64,000 nt of DNA from Bacillus_BD sp050389805 (lineage in GTDB: Bacteria > Bacillota > Bacilli > Bacillales > Cytobacillaceae): assembly GCF_050389805.1 (NCBI RefSeq), contig NZ_CP130945.1, positions 3,782,001-3,846,000 on the forward strand, in the 5' to 3' direction. How positions within the stretch are numbered: position 1 is the first letter of the stretch; every line of letters begins with the position of its first letter. Positions 1 to 7,729 of this stretch are shown here, piece after piece. The translations under genes were made by a program, and so were the position numbers. The notes below the pieces were generated by a model. The model was not told the DNA's origin and ran no database searches. It was given only the letters and a program-made list of their open reading frames with translations.

Positions 1-2
1 AA

Positions 3-80
3 CAAGCATTAAAAGATCAATACGAGCCTAAAATTGTGATTTCAATCATTAATGGTGGATTGTTTTATTTAGTACGTTAG
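3..80 (+). CDS. C-terminal end of an unidentified protein (5' truncated by window edge)
   Basis: An open frame runs from the window edge to a TAG and encodes the last 25 residues of a protein, ending in GLFYLVR. It is convergent with yqzE and shares the bidirectional terminator that follows. The other two forward frames are closed by stops within the first 30 bases, which supports this frame. In B. subtilis several different genes lie beyond yqzE, and this tail is too short for me to assign a family. Confidence 0.45.
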   Translation, partial: QALKDQYEPKIVISIINGGLFYLVR

Positions 81-110
81 ATAAGCCCAGGCGCTTCTTA
101 AAATATAGAA

Positions 111-137
111 AAGGTTGCTCACTTACGGAGCAACCTT
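111..137. terminator. Bidirectional intrinsic terminator between the partial gene and yqzE
   Basis: A perfect 10-bp stem (AAGGTTGCTC / GAGCAACCTT) with a 7-nt loop. An A-rich stretch lies on the left and a T-rich stretch on the right, so it can end transcripts from both convergent genes. Confidence 0.85.
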
Positions 138-326
138 TCATTCTCTCTCTTCTTTTCTTTTAAAATTTAACATTAATGCATACGGAATAATCCCAAACCA
201 CCTATACAGGAAATCGGCTCTTTCTTCCTTTTTTCCTTGGCGTAGTTTTTTTCGCTCATCTTTCGGTTGATCAATATATTGAACGACAGTCTGGGTAAGA
301 TATTTAACATAATCATTGGTTTTCAA
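138..326 (-). CDS. yqzE: YqzE family small protein at the end of the comG operon
   Basis: A 62-residue protein of the YqzE family. Its start (MKTNDYVKYLTQ) and its central FLYRWFGIIP segment are the family hallmarks, and yqzE follows comGG in Bacillus genomes. The middle is highly charged (Lys, Glu, Arg) and one hydrophobic helix lies near residues 43-53. I chose the TTG start at 326 because an AGGAGG-type ribosome site lies 8 nt upstream; no ATG fits better. Its molecular function is unknown. Co-transcription with comG suggests a link to competence, which is inference. Confidence 0.85.
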   Translation of the reverse strand: MKTNDYVKYLTQTVVQYIDQPKDERKKLRQGKKEERADFLYRWFGIIPYALMLNFKRKEERE

Positions 327-412
327 AAGACATACCTCCTCCTATGGATAAAGACATCTTAATCAGTACGAGTATGTCCGAAAGTGAACCATTTTAAAAC
401 AATGGCGAGCGT

Positions 413-799
413 TCAGTTAATTTCCGTCCATTTAACGATCTTTCTTAGATTTCTGTCATAGACAGCCGTCCCCTTAAAAAGCGTATCCTTATCATGGATT
501 ATGATATTGATTGCTATCTCCCATACACCTTCCGATCTTTCCAATATTTGATACCTAACTTCACCTTCTTTAAAATGAAACGTACCATTCTTGGCTGCAT
601 TTTCATCTTTCATTAATTGAGTTTGTATTTGTTCCACCGCACTTAATAAATAATAATCTTGTTTTAATATGCTTTCTGTTGCATTCAACATTTTTCTTTC
701 TATTAAAAACTGCTCTATTTGGGTGACTAATAAAGTGGATAACAAAATCATGATACCTAGTGTGACGGGATAGGTAAAACCTTTTTGATTACGGAGCAT
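413..799 (-). CDS. comGG: Competence pseudopilin ComGG
   Basis: This 128-residue protein is the last pseudopilin of the comG operon. It has a short positive N-terminus, a hydrophobic helix at about residues 12-26 and a soluble C-terminal part, the layout of ComGG, which joins the competence pseudopilus that brings DNA across the wall. As in other ComGG proteins the usual prepilin peptidase motif is weak (KGFTYP in place of KGFTLIE). The start overlaps the end of comGF by 11 bp, so translation is probably coupled. A strong AGGAGG site precedes the ATG. Low sequence conservation is normal here; position gives most of the certainty. Confidence 0.85.
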   Translation of the reverse strand: MLRNQKGFTYPVTLGIMILLSTLLVTQIEQFLIERKMLNATESILKQDYYLLSAVEQIQTQLMKDENAAKNGTFHFKEGEVRYQILERSEGVWEIAINIIIHDKDTLFKGTAVYDRNLRKIVKWTEIN

Positions 800-1268
800 G
801 GACCTCCTCCTTTCTCAATAATGTTCGAATGATCTTAGATTCATTTTGGTCATAAATATCTTGAACTGAAATTTTTACCCCTTGGTTCAGTTTTTCAAAT
901 GTAACACTTTTAATATTTTGCAAATAAATTTCATGCCCCTTTAAATCAACCCGCCGTCTAATACTTGGACCGTATTGTTCATAGATAATATTTTTCCCAT
1001 TACTATTTAACAGCAATCGATTATGATTGATCGTAATCGTATCACTCATTCGCACTTCCTTTTTTACTTGTGAGATAAACACTTCCCACTCCATCCGTTG
1101 TAATCTTTCATCTACGATCTCGTTTTGGATCATCATCTTAATAGAAAGTGGAATAAAAGAGGCAATGATCAAAAAGATAGAAAAGGCAACTAGCATTTCA
1201 ACTAATGTAAAACCTTTATTACTGAATAGACTCAGAAATTTGCACGGTTTTACCGAACACATCTTCAT
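789..1268 (-). CDS. comGF: Competence minor pseudopilin ComGF
   Basis: A 159-residue type IV prepilin-like protein. The class III prepilin signal NKGFTLVEML at residues 17-26 is followed by a hydrophobic helix to about residue 45; ComC-type peptidase would cut after the Gly. The mature part resembles ComGF, a minor pseudopilin of the DNA uptake pseudopilus. The gene overlaps comGE upstream by 50 bp and comGG downstream. The long 17-residue leader before the cleavage site is unusual, and ATG at 1268 or 1262 are equally possible starts; the ribosome site (GAGGT) lies 11 nt from the first. Confidence 0.85.
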   Translation of the reverse strand: MKMCSVKPCKFLSLFSNKGFTLVEMLVAFSIFLIIASFIPLSIKMMIQNEIVDERLQRMEWEVFISQVKKEVRMSDTITINHNRLLLNSNGKNIIYEQYGPSIRRRVDLKGHEIYLQNIKSVTFEKLNQGVKISVQDIYDQNESKIIRTLLRKEEVHAP

Positions 1269-1551
1269 ACTGAATGGATACCTCGCTTTTTATCCCATTT
1301 CCTTCACTCCAAACAATGTCGTATCGTTTATTATGTTGAATCACACTAAAATCGTTTCTCTCAGAATTTTCAACGACTGCTTCTTGCAAATAATCATAAA
1401 GTATATGTAGTGCCTCTGATTTCTCTTGTGTCTCAACTGATTGCTTATTGAATACAATCATCATCGGAACGAATACACTTGCGATTAAGATCCATCCGGA
1501 AAGACTAATGAGTAGTTCAAGTAAAAAATAGCCTTTATTCTCTCGTAACAT
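1219..1551 (-). CDS. comGE: Competence minor pseudopilin ComGE
   Basis: A 110-residue protein with the prepilin-like start MLRENKGYFLLELLISLS and a long hydrophobic helix, matching ComGE in size and place. The open frame extends 35 codons further up, inside comGD, but I chose ATG 1551 because GGGGAG lies 7 nt before it and because the leader then has the normal length. It overlaps comGD (ending 1535) by 17 bp and comGF by 50 bp, the tight packing expected of this operon. Tyr replaces the usual Phe of the GF cleavage site, so processing efficiency is uncertain. Confidence 0.82.
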   Translation of the reverse strand: MLRENKGYFLLELLISLSGWILIASVFVPMMIVFNKQSVETQEKSEALHILYDYLQEAVVENSERNDFSVIQHNKRYDIVWSEGNGIKSEVSIQYEDVFGKTVQISESIQ

Positions 1552-1984
1552 AAAATCTCCCCGCTCCAATTTGAAAAACCACTTTATATCGTTTCTTTCC
1601 AATAATAAAGAAAAATGTCCCAAAATCTGTAACCCCGCCATCGGGTAATATTTCAAAATTAATCGTTCGAACTCCTAATGACCCCCGTTCTAATTTAATA
1701 GAAGCCGGTAATTCACGTTTCACAACATAGTTTTGAGAGTACTTTTCTTCTACATAGTACATACGTTGATTCGGTTCAATAAAGACATATAAACCTTTTT
1801 GTGTAGAAATAGCATACTGTTGAGCATAAAGAATGTCAGAGGTAAATAATGAAACAAACCGTTCCTTCTCAATAAAATCATAATGAGGTTTCAGGAAGAA
1901 CAAAGATAGAGAGGCGATTAGCAGAAAAACACTTAAGACAATCAGAGTTTCGATTAAAGTAAAACCAAATTGATTATTTTTCAT
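1535..1984 (-). CDS. comGD: Competence pseudopilin ComGD
   Basis: A 149-residue type IV prepilin-like protein with the canonical signal FGFTLIETLIVL at residues 6-17 and a hydrophobic helix running to about residue 29. This is the ComGD minor pseudopilin, inserted in the membrane, cut by the prepilin peptidase and assembled with ComGC. Its ATG overlaps the TGA of comGC (ATGA), so the two are translationally coupled. Confidence 0.9.
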   Translation of the reverse strand: MKNNQFGFTLIETLIVLSVFLLIASLSLFFLKPHYDFIEKERFVSLFTSDILYAQQYAISTQKGLYVFIEPNQRMYYVEEKYSQNYVVKRELPASIKLERGSLGVRTINFEILPDGGVTDFGTFFFIIGKKRYKVVFQIGAGRFYVTRE

Positions 1985-2280
1985 TGTTCCAGTTGTACAG
2001 TTCCATCTACAATCACAATGGTTTCACCAGATGGACACGTAGTAGTACTAATATATTGATTCTGCTTAAGCAGTTCAACTGTAGGTGTTTGATTTCCATT
2101 TTCCATTTGATAGGCCTGTACTTGACTTTGAACCATTTTTAAATAGGCCTCACATCCTTTTTTATTAATACTAGAATTGTTCTTTGTTACATTCGGTACC
2201 GTAATCAATAGCAGAATAGAAATCACCATCAAAACGATCATCATTTCAATCAACGTGAATCCCGCTTGTTTTTTTAACAT
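1981..2280 (-). CDS. comGC: Competence major pseudopilin ComGC
   Basis: ComGC is the main subunit of the competence pseudopilus. The 99-residue product has the canonical class III signal AGFTLIEMMIVLMVIS at residues 6-21 and two cysteines in the mature part (in KKGCEAY and TTTCPSG) that form the intramolecular disulfide known in this family. The frame continues 11 codons upstream, but ATG 2280 has a GGAGG site 7 nt before it and gives a normal short leader. It is followed with a 4-bp overlap by comGD. Confidence 0.92.
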   Translation of the reverse strand: MLKKQAGFTLIEMMIVLMVISILLLITVPNVTKNNSSINKKGCEAYLKMVQSQVQAYQMENGNQTPTVELLKQNQYISTTTCPSGETIVIVDGTVQLEQ

Positions 2281-2302
2281 ATTAAGCCCTCCCATAATTA
2301 AA

Positions 2303-3352
2303 TTAGATTCCATCTAGTAATTGAAACATCGGCAGCAATACAGCTAAATACATGGACACAATTAAAATGCCAATAAAACTATACAAAATCGGCTGTAATT
2401 GTTTCATTAATTTTTCCGTCTTATCCTCTAAACGCTGCAAACATTGCGAAGCAAAAAACATAAGTTCTTCTGGTAATTTTCCATTTTCTTGACCGTGTTT
2501 TACGATCGTCGCTAACTCTTTTTCAAAAAAAGAATATTGTAGGAGAATCTTCTCCAATTTATCTCCCCTTCTTAGATTTCCTTTTACCACTTCTCCTAAT
2601 TGTTGATAAAAAGGTTGCTCCTCATGGTTTTCGAACATCGTTAATGCTTCATAGACGCTTAATCCCCCAGCTAATAGATAACTCAATTGCGCAGAAAAGT
2701 AGTGGGTATAAAATAAGCGTAAATACGTAGAAATGAAAGGTATTTTCATTAAAATATTTTTTTGTTCCAGGGGTGACAGCTTGCGAAACCGATACAAATA
2801 ATAAAAAACATAGACCCCTATTAATAAAAGGAAAAGAACGAAAATGAAAGGTAAGAAATGCTCAACATAATGGAGTAGCTTGATAAAAACATTCACTTCT
2901 AGGTTCATGGATGAAAATAGCGTAGAAAACCGTGGTAATAAATACTTTTGGACAAAGACGAATAATAAAATGGTCGTCCCTACAAGAAATAATGGATAAG
3001 ATAATAATTTTTTTAATTTTAATAAGTCATTTGCTCGGTTTTGAATCATTTTGCTACTTTCAATAAAGGCAATCGCTAGACTGCCGTGCTGCCCAGCAAA
3101 AAAGACATAGCCGATAACATGCTTATCAAATCTCAACTTTTGTAAAATCTGATAAAAGGGATAACCTTCTTTCAATGTAACAAGAACCTCTTTGATTTCC
3201 CTTCGTCGGTGATTCGGCAAATGAAAGATGACGGATTCAAGAGCTTCCGCTAAAGGATACCCTCTTAACAATAATTCTCCTGTCATTTTAAGTAAATTGG
3301 ACTGTTCAAGTAAGGACCATTTACTCTTCATCTGAAAACACCCATCGATCAT
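2303..3352 (-). CDS. comGB: Competence pseudopilus polytopic membrane protein ComGB
   Basis: A 349-residue GspF/PilC-type inner membrane protein, the platform on which the ComGA ATPase acts. Two homologous GspF domains are visible (about residues 15-130 and 215-340), each with cytoplasmic helices followed by membrane segments near 115-140, 160-185 and 320-345. The frame opens with GTG at 3358, but ATG 3352 is better spaced (8 nt) from an AAAGGA site. The gene begins 32 bp inside comGA, the usual overlap. Confidence 0.9.
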   Translation of the reverse strand: MIDGCFQMKSKWSLLEQSNLLKMTGELLLRGYPLAEALESVIFHLPNHRRREIKEVLVTLKEGYPFYQILQKLRFDKHVIGYVFFAGQHGSLAIAFIESSKMIQNRANDLLKLKKLLSYPLFLVGTTILLFVFVQKYLLPRFSTLFSSMNLEVNVFIKLLHYVEHFLPFIFVLFLLLIGVYVFYYLYRFRKLSPLEQKNILMKIPFISTYLRLFYTHYFSAQLSYLLAGGLSVYEALTMFENHEEQPFYQQLGEVVKGNLRRGDKLEKILLQYSFFEKELATIVKHGQENGKLPEELMFFASQCLQRLEDKTEKLMKQLQPILYSFIGILIVSMYLAVLLPMFQLLDGI

Positions 3353-4388
3353 ACTCACTTTCCTTTACATACCCTAAAGCAATTCCTTTTCTAATGACCT
3401 CCTTTAATGTTTGATAATGGTCTCCACTACCTACTCCTCTCACCTCACCTAATGTAGATGATAGAGATCTGCCTGAAAGTAATTCAAAAACACTCGCTCT
3501 TTTGGCTTTGTCGTAGCTCAAACAAAATGGGGAACATTCTCCTGAACAATAAGGACAAGTCAACTCAACAAGTCGTTGCGCCGTTATGGCGACCAGCGTC
3601 TGCTCAATTTCCTGCCAGTTGACTCCAAATTCCACTAACCGATAAATCGCCCCCTTTGCATCTCTTGTATGCATTGTAGTTAGTACCAAATGACCTGTTA
3701 ATGCAGCTCGAATCGCAATTTTAGCTGTTTCGGCATCACGAATTTCCCCAACCATGATTATATCTGGATCATGCCGTAATATGGCCTTTAAGCCTGTCGT
3801 GTATGTTAACCCTGCTTTTTCATTTACTTGGACTTGCAAGACAAGTTCATTTTCTTTTTCAATGGGGTCCTCGAGGGTGATTACATTGCGATTATATAAG
3901 TGGGACGTTTCATTAAGAAGTGAATACAAGGTTGAGGTTTTCCCACTTCCTGTAGGACCTGTTAAAATAATCAAACCATGTGAATGTTTTAATAATGCTA
4001 ATAATTTTCTAGTCATAGATGGAAAAAGTGAAATTTGGTAAATTGGAATGTGTTCATGTAAGGGGAGTAGTCGGATAACTAGGCTTTCATTTTGAGATGC
4101 CGGGAGAGTCGATAGGCGAAGACCTACCATTTTACCATCAATTACATAGGAACAAGCACCACTTTGGGGACGTCTCCGTTCTCCTATATCCATGGAAGCT
4201 GTGAATTTAAAATGGGATACAAGTCGATCGCATTCATCTTTTGGTAAATGAAGCTTTGGCACTAATTTGTTGGAGATTCGAAGTTGGACAAGCGTATCAT
4301 TTCGACGTGGGACAATGTGGACATCAGTGGCATGGCTTCTGACAGCATCTGTAATGATTTTGTCAGCAAGGGTTTCGATTAAACTCAA
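3321..4388 (-). CDS. comGA: Competence traffic ATPase ComGA
   Basis: ComGA is the GspE/PilB-type ATPase that powers pseudopilus assembly for DNA uptake. The 355-residue protein has the Walker A motif GPTGSGKT at 144-151, an Asp box around LEDPIE at 172-177, Walker B DPDIIMVGE at 208-216 and the His box TGHLVLTTMHT at 231-241. A Cys set (CPYCSGEC, 278-285) follows. The start is TTG 4388, preceded by AAGGCGGTG at 8 nt. It opens the operon; no perfect ComK box (AAAA-N5-TTTT pair) was found upstream, so the promoter arrangement is not settled. Confidence 0.93.
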   Translation of the reverse strand: MSLIETLADKIITDAVRSHATDVHIVPRRNDTLVQLRISNKLVPKLHLPKDECDRLVSHFKFTASMDIGERRRPQSGACSYVIDGKMVGLRLSTLPASQNESLVIRLLPLHEHIPIYQISLFPSMTRKLLALLKHSHGLIILTGPTGSGKTSTLYSLLNETSHLYNRNVITLEDPIEKENELVLQVQVNEKAGLTYTTGLKAILRHDPDIIMVGEIRDAETAKIAIRAALTGHLVLTTMHTRDAKGAIYRLVEFGVNWQEIEQTLVAITAQRLVELTCPYCSGECSPFCLSYDKAKRASVFELLSGRSLSSTLGEVRGVGSGDHYQTLKEVIRKGIALGYVKESEYDRWVFSDEE

Positions 4389-4651
4389 CTAACATACACC
4401 GCCTTTTTATTATTATACCAAGATAGATTCTCCTCTTCTTTGTCTTTTCCTCCTTTTTTCAAGAAAATAAATACATTATTTCTGATGAATGTTCACAAAT
4501 TATTCATAACCATTTAGCCGTCTAATTAACAAAATATTACAAAATGTAAACGTCAATTGTGAACATTTTCTAAAATTATGATGAATATAGTGTAAACCTT
4601 TAAAACCAGTATTATAATAGAGTAAAGTAAAGTGACCCCGAGGTGAACTTC
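4389..4651. promoter_or_regulatory. Divergent intergenic region between comGA and the SufR-like regulator
   Basis: About 260 bp, very AT-rich, separate the two divergent starts. On the plus strand a good -10 element (TATAAT, 4613-4618) sits 34 bp before the ATG of the regulator gene; its -35 is weak. Several A and T tracts could hold ComK half sites on the other side, but none fits the full consensus, so no operator is called. Confidence 0.4.
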
Positions 4652-5353
4652 ATGGAACAAACACTAAAGATAACAAATGTTTTATCTGATCCAACGCGAT
4701 ATTATATTTATAATTACATTACAACAAAACATCAGGAAGTTACGGTTCAAGAAATTGCAGATAACTTTAACATTCATCCTAATGTTGCACGGCTTCATTT
4801 AACAAAACTTGAAGATGTCAATATGTTGGTGTCGGAAACAAAAAAAACAGGTAAAGGTGGAAGACCTAGTAGACTCTATCGACTTTCAAACGAGGTCATT
4901 CAGCTACATTTTCCATATCGTGATTATCAGCTGCTATCAAACATTGCGATTGAAACGATGGCCTCATTAGGTGAAGTCGGACAAAAAGCTCTTTATGATA
5001 CAGGCAGAAAATTTGGTCTCGAATTGATCGAGCAAGAGCTTGCTAAAAATCTTCAGTCCGTTGATCAATTAACTTTTGATGAGAAAATTAACATTATTAA
5101 AACAGCATCTATGATTGCAGGTCTTTCACCAGATTTTCAAGTGAGCGACGACAAAAAGAAAGTACATTTCCAGATTTTTAATTGTCCATTTAAAGAAGTC
5201 GCACAAGAACATATGGAAAATGTTTGTGAAATGCATGTTCAATTCTTAAAAGGAATGTTCCAAGCCCTATTTACTGATATTGAATTAGTAGAAGGCGAGA
5301 ACATGCTTAAAGGTTGCGAGGCTTGTACATACCAAGCTGTTTTTGCTCATTAA
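4652..5353 (+). CDS. HTH transcriptional regulator with SufR-like C-terminal cysteines
   Basis: A 233-residue regulator with a winged-helix domain of the ArsR/DeoR kind at about residues 5-80 (DPTRYYIYNYI, then QEIADNFNIHPNVARLHLTKL as recognition region) and a C-terminal domain with four cysteines at 178, 192, 222 and 225 (NCPF, VCEMH, GCEAC). That spacing resembles SufR, whose cysteines bind an Fe-S cluster and which represses Fe-S assembly genes in cyanobacteria and actinobacteria. The frame opens at GTG 4643, but that codon lies within the GAGGTG ribosome site, so ATG 4652 is the start. The target is unknown; it is monocistronic and divergent from comG. Confidence 0.75.
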   Translation: MEQTLKITNVLSDPTRYYIYNYITTKHQEVTVQEIADNFNIHPNVARLHLTKLEDVNMLVSETKKTGKGGRPSRLYRLSNEVIQLHFPYRDYQLLSNIAIETMASLGEVGQKALYDTGRKFGLELIEQELAKNLQSVDQLTFDEKINIIKTASMIAGLSPDFQVSDDKKKVHFQIFNCPFKEVAQEHMENVCEMHVQFLKGMFQALFTDIELVEGENMLKGCEACTYQAVFAH

Positions 5354-5388
5354 TTAACTATGTAAGCACAAATTAAAATCTAATAATT

Positions 5389-5429
5389 TTCAAAAAGAAG
5401 AAGTTAACACACAGCTTCTTCTTTTTGAA
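5389..5429 (+). terminator. Intrinsic terminator after the SufR-like regulator gene
   Basis: A 15-bp perfect stem (5389-5403 with 5415-5429) with an 11-nt loop and a T run inside the right arm. Confidence 0.88.
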
Positions 5430-5526
5430 TTATTTTAAATATAAAGATTTGTTTACTTTTTCAGAATACTTCATTATAATAGTGGTGAACTGATTTAAGT
5501 CACACGTTTATAAAGGGGGTATACGC

Positions 5527-5772
5527 TTGGATCGAATGTTTCGAGTACTTGGTTTTTGGACAGGAATCTTTACCATTATGTTTTATGTAGGAGATATGTA
5601 TACAACTTCTTTAATTTTCCTCGTACAAACAGGTTTCTTCGTACTTCTTAGCTATTTAAAACTTACTGAGCGTATGTATATTTACATTTTTGGGGCATAT
5701 TTAACGGTCTTTTTCATCGGGTTCACATACTGGACAACGTTTATGATGATCCCTGGTGCCAACGGACATTAG
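5527..5772 (+). CDS. yqgY: DUF2626 membrane protein YqgY
   Basis: An 81-residue protein of the DUF2626 family, called YqgY in B. subtilis. It begins MDRMFRVLGFWTGIF and has three hydrophobic segments (about 9-26, 30-47 and 50-75), so it is a small integral membrane protein of unknown function. The start is TTG 5527, six nt after AAAGGGGGT. The gene stands alone; its own terminator lies more than 300 bp away at 6098 because a family A repeat sits between stop codon and terminator. Confidence 0.88.
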   Translation: MDRMFRVLGFWTGIFTIMFYVGDMYTTSLIFLVQTGFFVLLSYLKLTERMYIYIFGAYLTVFFIGFTYWTTFMMIPGANGH

Positions 5773-6092
5773 AAATGCGCAAGCGCCTTGCTCACTCACC
5801 CCCGATAAAGAAAACTCTCCGACTGGCAAGCCTTTAGGCGAAGACAGAGGAGTAGTTGCACTTATGCCTGTAAGGCCAAGCGCAAGACGAGCCGGCATGA
5901 AGATTGTTCTTAATCTTCTTGACGGAATTGTAAGAAATGTATAGGCGACTGTCCAGGGACTCAGGTCTAGACGAGTAATTCTTAAGGCGTTCTTTGCCTT
6001 CAGAAGTACTTGGCTTATGACCCCAGTCCCTAGGAGCCGACACTAGACACGCTTGCGACCTCGAGGGGGTAGGCGCTGGAGCTGGACATTAG
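5773..6092 (+). repeat. Dispersed repeat family A, copy 1 (full, two internal arms)
   Basis: A structured intergenic repeat that recurs at 45172-45487 and 51670-51970, with reduced copies at 13075-13172 and 32213-32268. The ends can pair (GCGCC with GGCGC, ACCCCC with GGGGGT), and two internal hairpin arms are visible, one around 5863-5900 and one spanning the GCGTTCTTTGCC loop near 5988-6000. Short open frames inside on both strands are not conserved between copies, so it looks like non-coding structured DNA or RNA. A 12-bp direct repeat flanks it (5764-5775 and 6084-6095). Confidence 0.85.
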
Positions 6093-6097
6093 AAAAG

Positions 6098-6143
6098 CCC
6101 ATATAAAAAAGTGATGTGGAACTACATCACTTTTTTATATGGG
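6098..6143. terminator. Bidirectional terminator between yqgY and the MidA-type gene
   Basis: A perfect 20-bp stem (6098-6117 with 6124-6143) with a 6-nt loop and A and T tracts in the arms, serving both convergent genes. Confidence 0.88.
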
Positions 6144-6164
6144 TGGAATCAAATTTGCGCCCTA

Positions 6165-6300
6165 ATTTTTACCGAGCTCGCTCGATAAAATACCATAAAA
6201 AATCGCAAGGCTCGCCTGAGGCTTAACTTCATTCAGCTAGAGTTTGAACCCCACTGAATTAGAACCTTTCAGCATCATCCTCTACGTATAGAACTGGAAG
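6165..6300. repeat. Dispersed repeat family C, copy 1
   Basis: Shares a recognisable core with 15115-15290: a GGCTTAACTTCATTCAGC-like stretch, a GTTTGAA(CC)CC segment, then CACTGAAT and TAGAACCTT. The core forms an imperfect hairpin (CATTCAGC with ACTGAAT). It lies in the 3' flank of the MidA-type gene. Two divergent copies only, so limits are approximate. Confidence 0.6.
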
Positions 6301-6317
6301 ACTTCTGCTTAATGATG

Positions 6318-7376
6318 TTAAATCTTTCTCTGCAGCAACACATGGAAAGCATCGCTTATTCCCTGCGGCATAATCAAACTGCGGATGGCACGATTCCGTT
6401 TATTTACTTCAGAAAACGGGTTTAAGTCCCCATGATTCTTCAATTCCTCTAAAATGCCAATTGAGAGTAAAAAATCATGTTGTCTCCATCTATTTATTTT
6501 CTGAAGATTGTATTTTTCACCAACCTTCTCCAATGCATCCCAATGAATATGACTCGTCATATCCATTTCTCCAGGATGTGTTAGCACATTCTTTACTAAC
6601 TTGTGTTGATAGTATCCCCTCAAGCTTCCCTCTTTCCGAACAGGTACCTGCCATTCTTCATTGGAATACCCATAATCAATCGTAACAACAAACCCAGCCT
6701 CTAAGGCGGAGCTGATATCAGAGATCATATTTTCCATATCAAGCGAAATTTCGATTCGCTGTCCGTCCGTGATGATAATGTCGTAATCCTCGATAAAATT
6801 AAAAATAGCCTCATCTGTTAACGGCACTTTTTTTTCTACCAAAAGGTTATTTTCAATACTTACCATGATCTCATATAACTGTCCCTGATCTTTTTCAATC
6901 ACATGTACGGGAAATGCATCAAATAATTCATTGCTAAAAACCATTCCTTTAAATTGATTTAAGTCTTGGACACTATTTACATATCTTACATTCCAATTTT
7001 CTTCAAATTGATCTAGTTGAAGTTGTTTATGATATGGACTTTTTTCAATAATGATATACGTTAACTCTTCTCGGGGACAGCTATACCATTCTTCCATAAA
7101 CGCCTTAGCAAATCGACCATTCCCTGCCCCAATCTCACAAAATATAGGGGCTAACGAGTTTTCTTTGATTTTCTTTTCAAACCACTTTGCGAATAAGTAA
7201 CCGAGGATGTCTGCGTAATTACTAGATGTTATAAAGTCCCCTTTAGAACCGATTTTTTCTTTTTCCTTCATATAGTAACCATATTGTGGATCGTATAAGA
7301 CCAAATTCATATATTCATGGTAAGTGATCATCTTAGATGATTTAGAGAGAATAAGATCATTAAGAATTTTCTGCAT
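6318..7376 (-). CDS. MidA/NDUFAF7-type SAM-dependent methyltransferase (DUF185)
   Basis: A 352-residue class I SAM-dependent methyltransferase of the MidA/NDUFAF7 (DUF185) family. The family's GDFIT segment is at residues 46-50 and motif I (EIGAGNGRFAKAF) at 81-93; an acidic motif and the VVTIDYGY segment follow. Relatives methylate an arginine of mitochondrial complex I subunit NDUFS2, but the bacterial substrate is not known. The frame opens with TTG 7388; I prefer ATG 7376, five nt after GGTGA. It is monocistronic, ends near a family C repeat and uses the terminator at 6098-6143. Confidence 0.82.
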   Translation of the reverse strand: MQKILNDLILSKSSKMITYHEYMNLVLYDPQYGYYMKEKEKIGSKGDFITSSNYADILGYLFAKWFEKKIKENSLAPIFCEIGAGNGRFAKAFMEEWYSCPREELTYIIIEKSPYHKQLQLDQFEENWNVRYVNSVQDLNQFKGMVFSNELFDAFPVHVIEKDQGQLYEIMVSIENNLLVEKKVPLTDEAIFNFIEDYDIIITDGQRIEISLDMENMISDISSALEAGFVVTIDYGYSNEEWQVPVRKEGSLRGYYQHKLVKNVLTHPGEMDMTSHIHWDALEKVGEKYNLQKINRWRQHDFLLSIGILEELKNHGDLNPFSEVNKRNRAIRSLIMPQGISDAFHVLLQRKI

Positions 7377-7484
7377 TTTTATCACCAAATCGAGTAAACA
7401 CTATTGACATAGTGTTATGTTTGTTATATTGTATATGTAATAGCAAAACAATAACCCTCCCATTACTAGAATTCGAATATCCCC

Positions 7485-7517
7485 AGAAAAACCCTTTCTT
7501 ATTGAAAGGGTTTTTCT
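7485..7517. terminator. Intrinsic terminator downstream of yqgX
   Basis: A 14-bp perfect stem (7485-7498 with 7504-7517), 5-nt loop and T tract. It follows yqgX on the minus strand, but a family B repeat separates it from the yqgX stop. Confidence 0.85.
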
Positions 7518-7562
7518 ATTTTCTCTGGTTTTAAGAAAAAGATTTATTTCTTAAGACTGTAT

Positions 7563-7712
7563 GGGTTGTTGATTTTCCGTTCAGACACATTACTTTCTGC
7601 TTAGCTATACCAAGCCACCTTGACGCTTCTTCTCCAAGGTGGCTTGTCTGGTTTTACTTCTTCCGCAAGAGTCTTCCTGCTTTCTAACAGTCATCCAAAA
7701 ATCAACAATCCC
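7563..7712 (+). repeat. Dispersed repeat family B, copy 1
   Basis: About 150 bp ending in near-perfect inverted repeats (GGGTTGTTGATTTT and AAAATCAACAATCCC), with an inner hairpin around CAAGCCACCTTG ... CAAGGTGGCTTG (7611-7648). Related copies lie at 10292-10442, 16036-16133, 34551-34703, 39308-39444 and a deleted one at 53111-53167. It sits between the yqgX stop and its terminator. Confidence 0.82.
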
Positions 7713-7729
7713 TTTTACAGATTCGTCTC

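Noticed and set aside
4389..4651. ComK box upstream of comGA
   Set aside because: A and T tracts exist but no pair of AAAA-N5-TTTT sites with an accepted spacing could be found by eye.
5518..5523. GTATAC upstream of yqgY as an operator of the island regulon
   Set aside because: It overlaps the ribosome site, lacks the flanking symmetry and is 28 kb from the island.
5756..6043. Two short open frames inside family A copy 1, one per strand
   Set aside because: They are not preserved in copies 2 and 3 and have no ribosome site; the repeat is better explained as structured non-coding sequence.
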